Source: an uncultured Verrucomicrobiales bacterium (lineage in GTDB: Bacteria > Verrucomicrobiota > Verrucomicrobiae > Limisphaerales > CANJSG01). From it: a DNA stretch of 8,675 nucleotides. Made by a program: the position numbers and the translations under genes. Below, piece by piece: positions 5,752-8,675 of this stretch. The number at the start of each line of letters is the position of its first letter. Positions within the stretch are counted from its first letter, which is position 1. Location: positions 1 to 8,675 of the forward strand of contig CAMLMI010000185.1 in NCBI GenBank assembly GCA_946480965.1, read 5' to 3'. The notes beneath the pieces were generated by a model. It saw nothing but the letters and a program-made list of their open reading frames with translations, did no database searches and was not told the origin of the DNA.

Positions 5752-6069
5752 ATGAGCGCCCGAAGTCATGGCATCCGGCTGGCAGGATTCACCTGCGGCG
5801 GACGCGACATGCTCCTGCAGGTTCCAGATCGGGACGTCCGCATCGGTCCTTGTGGCGTCGAGTTCCAGTCCCCCTATCCCCTTCCGCTCTGGGCCGAGCT
5901 CGAGGTCGAACTCAGCCGGGGTCCCGGCAACGGCCGCAGCGTCCATCAGGTCGTCGTCGTGGCCTGCGATCCCTCCGGGCCCGGGCGCAGCCGGATCGCG
6001 CTGCTGTTCGTGGATCAAGACGCGGCCACTCCCCGTCCGAGGACGGTCGATTCTTCCCGCGACAACTGA
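5752..6069 (+). CDS. Small PilZ-like protein, c-di-GMP motif degenerate
   Basis: A 105-residue soluble protein. Residues 22-90 follow the PilZ pattern: a strand, a turn with Gly (RIGPCGVEF, 30-38), PLPLWAELEVEL (44-53), a variable loop, then VHQVVVVACDP and a closing RIALLFVDQD. In canonical PilZ domains an RxxxR and a D/NxSxxG motif bind cyclic di-GMP. Here the second motif reads Arg-Ile-Gly-Pro-Cys-Gly, lacking the Asp/Asn and Ser, so binding is doubtful. The gene sits 38 bases upstream of pilT, and PilZ proteins that do not bind c-di-GMP are known in type IV pilus systems. A role in pilus control is inferred from position. The fold assignment is by eye; it may instead be an uncharacterised family. 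Confidence 0.6.
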   Translation: MSARSHGIRLAGFTCGGRDMLLQVPDRDVRIGPCGVEFQSPYPLPLWAELEVELSRGPGNGRSVHQVVVVACDPSGPGRSRIALLFVDQDAATPRPRTVDSSRDN

Positions 6070-6099
6070 CTGGCACTGGCGCGGGGCCGTTTGTAGCTT
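6070..6099 (+). promoter_or_regulatory. Candidate pilT promoter, leaderless type
   Basis: TAGCTT (6094-6099) is the same hexamer used before the PilZ-like gene and ends eight bases before the pilT ATG. A CTGGCA at 6070-6075 could be the -35 (four of six, 18-base spacer). Transcription would start at the ATG itself. No Shine-Dalgarno is visible. Confidence 0.45.
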
Positions 6100-6107
6100 C
6101 CGCGCCC

Positions 6108-7196
6108 ATGGAAACGTTCCATCGCATTCTCGCCGCTGCCGTTCAAGGCGGGGCCTCGGACATCCACATCAAGGTCGGCACGCCCGTCGTCTTCCGGATC
6201 AACCGCCAGTTGATCGACATCGAAGGCCCGATTCCCACGGAGGAATGGGTCAACAACGTCATCGAACACATCATCCCGAAGCACGTCCACAAGCGCTTCG
6301 AATCCGACCGCGAGGCGGACTTCTCCTACTTCCTGCCGGGAGCCGGGCGCTTCCGCACGAACATCTTCCAGCAGCGCGGCTCGATGGCGATGGCCATGCG
6401 CTATGTGCGGTCCCAGGTGCCGGACGCTTCCCAGCTCGGTCTCATGCCGATCACCGCCTCGCTGGCCGACGCCCCGCGCGGCATCATCCTCGTGGCCGGC
6501 ACCACCGGCTCCGGCAAGTCCACCACGCTCGCGTCGATGATCGAGCACATCAACGGCAACAGCCGCCGCCACATCGTCACGCTGGAGGACCCGATCGAAT
6601 ACGTCTTCGAGGACAACCAATCCATCATCGAACAGCGCGAGGTCGGTCTCGACACCCCGTCGTTCGCCAGCGCCTTGAAGGCCGCCCTGCGCCAGGACCC
6701 CGACGTCATCATGATCGGCGAGATGCGCGATGCGACGAGCTTCGCCGCCGCCATGAGCGCGGCCGACACGGGACACCTCGTGCTCTCCACCCTCCATACC
6801 ACGAACTCCTCCCAGTCCGTCACCCGCATCCTCGACTACTTCAAGGCGGACGAACGTGACCAGGTGCGGCGCCAGCTCGCCGGCACGCTCAAGGCCGTCA
6901 TCTGCCAGCGCATGGTGCCCAAGATCGGCGGCGGCGTGGTGCCCGCGCAGGAAATCATGATCAACACCGGCACGGTCCGGAAGCTGATCGAGGACAACCG
7001 GCTCGACAAACTCGCGGCGGCCATCGAAACCGGCGGCGAGGACGGGATGCAGGACTTCAACCAGGCCCTGTTCAAGCTCGTGCAGGACGGCATGGTCACG
7101 AAGGAGGACGCGCTGGAGCGCGCCACGAACCCGCAGGCGCTGGAGATGAACTTCCAGGGAATCTTCCTCAGCCAGGGCAAACGCATCCTCGGCTGA
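6108..7196 (+). CDS. pilT: Type IV pilus retraction ATPase PilT
   Basis: PilT is the hexameric cytoplasmic ATPase that depolymerises type IV pili, driving twitching motility, adhesion and DNA uptake. It has 362 residues from the ATG at 6108; earlier in-frame codons encode no PilT-like sequence and overlap the PilZ-like gene. The start METFHRILAAAVQGGASDIHIKVG is typical. The Walker A motif GTTGSGKST spans 131-139 (Lys137). The Asp box LEDPIEYVF has Glu160 and Glu164. Walker B is DPDVIMIGEMRD (197-208), and the His box GHLVLSTLHT ends near His230. The retraction-linked AIRNLIRE motif appears as a variant, TVRKLIED (289-296). A PilU-type paralogue is possible, but the family placement as a PilT/PilU ATPase is secure. 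Confidence 0.9.
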   Translation: METFHRILAAAVQGGASDIHIKVGTPVVFRINRQLIDIEGPIPTEEWVNNVIEHIIPKHVHKRFESDREADFSYFLPGAGRFRTNIFQQRGSMAMAMRYVRSQVPDASQLGLMPITASLADAPRGIILVAGTTGSGKSTTLASMIEHINGNSRRHIVTLEDPIEYVFEDNQSIIEQREVGLDTPSFASALKAALRQDPDVIMIGEMRDATSFAAAMSAADTGHLVLSTLHTTNSSQSVTRILDYFKADERDQVRRQLAGTLKAVICQRMVPKIGGGVVPAQEIMINTGTVRKLIEDNRLDKLAAAIETGGEDGMQDFNQALFKLVQDGMVTKEDALERATNPQALEMNFQGIFLSQGKRILG

Positions 7197-7212
7197 GACC
7201 GGCCGCCCGCGA

Positions 7213-7246
7213 AAAAGGCCGGAAGCGATCACGCTTCCAGCCTTTT
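7213..7246. terminator. Bidirectional terminator between convergent genes
   Basis: GGAAGCG (7221-7227) and CGCTTCC (7232-7238) form a stem with the loop ATCA. After one mismatch the stem extends through GGC/GCC into AAAA/TTTT (7213-7219 with 7240-7246). T-runs exist on both strands, so it can stop transcription from pilT on the plus strand and from the surA-like gene on the minus strand. Confidence 0.85.
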
Positions 7247-7286
7247 GTTTCAAGCCTAGGAGGACCAACGCCGGACCGGGCTCGGC

Positions 7287-8249
7287 TCAGAAATAGCGGA
7301 CGAAGTTCTTCTGCTTCAGCCGGTCGATCCACTTCTTGATCAGCCGCTCCTGTTCCTGGCCGCGCAGCAGGGTCTCGATCTCGCCCTGCACTTCCGCGAG
7401 CGGCCGGGTGTAGCTGATGCGGACATCTTCGACGTAGAGGATGTAGGCTCCGCCGGACAGCTCGATCACGGGGCTGAGCTCGCCGGGCTTGAGGCTGAAG
7501 GCCGCCTCGCTGAGCTCCTTGTTGAGGAAGTTTCGGTCCACCCAGCCCCGGTCGCCGCCGGTGGACCGGGCGGAGCCGTCCGAATAGACCGTGGCCATCT
7601 GGGCGAAGGGCGCGCCGTCCCGGATCTTGGCGTGGACCTCGTCGGCGATCTTCCGGGCCATGCCCTTCGGCGCGCCGGCCGGCTGGTTGATGGAGATCAT
7701 CCAGAGCTTCACCTGGTCGCCCAACTGGTAGTCCTTCAGGTTTTCCCGGTAGTGGTTCTCGATGCGGGTGGGAGAAATGACGATCTTCTGCGCGTTGACG
7801 GTGTGCCGCTGGAGCATCTCGACGATCAGACGGTCCTTGCGCTCTTGGCGGAACTGTTCGCGGGTCTGGCCGCGTTCCTTGAGCACCTTCACGAAGGTAA
7901 CGGTGTCGCCGAACTCCTCCTCGATCTGGTTCTTGATGTGGTCCTCCACATAGACCTCGGGGAGCTGGTAGCCTTGGGCCTTGAAGTCGGCCAGGATCAG
8001 CTTGCTGGTCACGAGGCGCTCGACCTGGAGCGCGCGCTGGCGGCGGAGGTTCTGCTCCAGGAGCTGGGGCTGGTTGGCGTATTGCTGGTAGAGCGAGCGG
8101 GCCACCGGGGCGAACGCCATCTCGATCTCCTGCTCGGTGATCACGTCGTTGTTCACGATCACGCTGACCCCGTTCAAAAGCTCCGGCGCGGCCGAAACCG
8201 AAACGGTGGCGGCAAGACCGGCGAACAGCGCTGCGAGCTTGGTTCTCAT
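7287..8249 (-). CDS. Secreted SurA-like peptidyl-prolyl isomerase
   Basis: Periplasmic chaperone/isomerase, likely helping outer-membrane proteins fold. The 320-residue product starts at the ATG at 8249-8247 with a Sec signal peptide (MRTKLAALFAGLAATVSVSA, cut probably after Ala20). A SurA N-terminal chaperone domain follows (about 25-175, opening with GVSVIVNNDVITEQEI), then one parvulin/PpiC rotamase domain (about 180-278: DGAPFAQMATVYSDG, GGDRGWVDR, LKPGELSPVIE, GAYILYVEDVR) and a basic C-terminal helix. E. coli SurA has two rotamase domains; this has one, as in many SurA-like proteins outside the Proteobacteria. An upstream in-frame extension to 8555 is rejected: it lacks protein-like features and would run across the divergent gene and both promoters. 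Confidence 0.87.
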   Translation of the reverse strand: MRTKLAALFAGLAATVSVSAAPELLNGVSVIVNNDVITEQEIEMAFAPVARSLYQQYANQPQLLEQNLRRQRALQVERLVTSKLILADFKAQGYQLPEVYVEDHIKNQIEEEFGDTVTFVKVLKERGQTREQFRQERKDRLIVEMLQRHTVNAQKIVISPTRIENHYRENLKDYQLGDQVKLWMISINQPAGAPKGMARKIADEVHAKIRDGAPFAQMATVYSDGSARSTGGDRGWVDRNFLNKELSEAAFSLKPGELSPVIELSGGAYILYVEDVRISYTRPLAEVQGEIETLLRGQEQERLIKKWIDRLKQKNFVRYF

Positions 8250-8260
8250 GCGTCGCGGCC

Positions 8261-8288
8261 ATACTAGGAACGGGCCGGTTCGCGCCAA
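8261..8288 (-). promoter_or_regulatory. Promoter of the surA-like gene
   Basis: On the minus strand, TTGGCG (8288-8283) and TAGTAT (8266-8261) are spaced 16 bases apart. The -10 ends 11 bases before the ATG, leaving a leader of a few bases at most and no Shine-Dalgarno. Confidence 0.5.
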
Positions 8289-8321
8289 GAGGAAACTCCC
8301 GGCGAGCGGCGGGCCGTGGGC

Positions 8322-8349
8322 TTGTGCGGGGACCGCCGGACCGTATGAT
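8322..8349 (+). promoter_or_regulatory. Promoter of the DUF6580-like gene, leaderless type
   Basis: TATGAT (8344-8349) is five of six to TATAAT and ends eight bases before the GTG start. TTGTGC (8322-8327) lies 16 bases upstream as a weak -35. It faces away from the surA-like promoter, and the two -35 boxes are 33 bases apart in a 108-base divergent region. Confidence 0.5.
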
Positions 8350-8357
8350 CCGCCCCG

Positions 8358-8675
8358 GTGAAACGCCGCATCGTCATCCTGACCGTCCTGATGCTCCTGC
8401 TCGCGCTGACGCGGATTCCCGGGCTCGCGCCGTGGAACTTCAGCGCGGTGTATGCGATGGCGTTCTGCGCCGGGGCCTACTTCCGGGGCCGCTGGCTCTG
8501 GCTGCTCCCGCTCGGCGTCATGCTGGTGACGGACGGCCTGCTCAGCGCCTACCACGAGCGGCAGGTGGAGGGCAGCGACTACTTCACCGCCGCCGCGCTG
8601 CTCTACCTGCTGGGGAACTACGCGGGCTACGCCGTGCTCTTCGCCCTGACGTACCTGGTGCTCGGCGTGGGCGTC
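8358..8675 (+). CDS. DUF6580-like integral membrane protein (3' end beyond window)
   Basis: The first 106 residues of a multi-pass inner-membrane protein start at the GTG at 8358. The order MKRR, hydrophobic helix, LTRIPGLAPWNFSAVYAMAFCAGAYF, then RWLWLLPLGVMLVTDGLL resembles DUF6580 proteins, which carry an 'xPNFtPv-A-ALFaGAyF ... lplaaml-sD' pattern. About four membrane segments are seen (roughly 4-18, 26-43, 48-64, 86-106). Related proteins are sometimes annotated as possible substrate-binding membrane components, but no function is established. GTG is preferred because it follows the -10 box at the same distance as in the neighbours. The reading frame is open at the window end. Confidence 0.7.
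   Translation, partial: MKRRIVILTVLMLLLALTRIPGLAPWNFSAVYAMAFCAGAYFRGRWLWLLPLGVMLVTDGLLSAYHERQVEGSDYFTAAALLYLLGNYAGYAVLFALTYLVLGVGV

Noticed and set aside
4487..5752. 421-codon minus-strand frame opposite plsX and fabH
   Set aside because: Shadow of two solid genes, with low-complexity Gly/Asp/Arg/His content.
5850..6107. Upstream extension of pilT to 5850
   Set aside because: It overlaps the PilZ-like gene in another frame and adds Arg/Gly-rich sequence unlike PilT. The ATG at 6108 begins at the conserved N-terminus.
6015..7268. 417-codon minus-strand frame opposite pilT
   Set aside because: Opposite a fully conserved PilT; it would also start inside the terminator region. Composition is typical of a shadow.
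7632..8267. Plus-strand 211-codon frame opposite the surA-like gene
   Set aside because: Leu/Val/Asp-rich reverse reading of the SurA-like codons with no signal or domain.
8250..8555. N-terminal extension of the surA-like gene to 8555
   Set aside because: It would bury the signal peptide inside the protein and cover both promoters and the divergent membrane gene.

Overview
The window is two unrelated pieces of DNA joined near position 750. Positions 1 to about 750 look like a Streptomyces dasR-dasA region: the first codons of a divergent dasR, a dasR-dasA intergenic region with DasR-operator-like sites (TGGTCTAGACCA type), and the first ~122 codons of a GTG-started lipoprotein of the sugar-ABC-transporter solute-binding class with very high GC at third positions. 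From about 751 to the end the gene content and style fit a GC-rich Gram-negative bacterium, most likely of the Verrucomicrobiota. This is judged from the CHASE2 adenylate cyclase, the type IV pilus ATPase, the SurA-like chaperone and the promoter style; it was not checked by a database search. The open frame happens to run across the junction, so an automatic annotation would report a false lipoprotein/adenylate cyclase fusion. A chimeric assembly or clone is the likeliest cause.

Layout: (1) 1-384, dasR start on the minus strand and a regulatory region; (2) 385-~750, truncated dasA; (3) ~751-2358, a CHASE2/adenylate cyclase lacking its N-terminus; (4) 2425-5692, a housekeeping cluster coaD - yceD(DUF177) - rpmF - plsX - fabH, with coaD/yceD overlapping by 4 bases and a hairpin directly in front of plsX; (5) 5752-7196, a small PilZ-like protein followed by the pilus retraction ATPase pilT; (6) a symmetrical terminator at 7213-7246 between convergent genes; (7) 7287-8249 on the minus strand, a secreted SurA-like peptidyl-prolyl isomerase; (8) 8358 to the end, a partial DUF6580-like membrane protein, divergent from the surA-like gene.

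The cluster couples coenzyme A synthesis (CoaD), ribosome production (YceD, L32) and the first steps of fatty acid and phospholipid synthesis (PlsX, FabH). The PilZ-like/PilT pair points to type IV pilus motility or adhesion. The cyclase makes a signalling nucleotide, but nothing in the window shows its target.

The most interesting signal in the main part is promoter layout. Five genes, and possibly rpmF as a sixth, have a TANNNT -10 box ending only 7-12 bases before the start codon and no clear Shine-Dalgarno sequence. This implies leaderless or near-leaderless mRNAs. Only yceD has a textbook ribosome binding site. No phage, insertion sequence, CRISPR array, tRNA or rRNA was seen.
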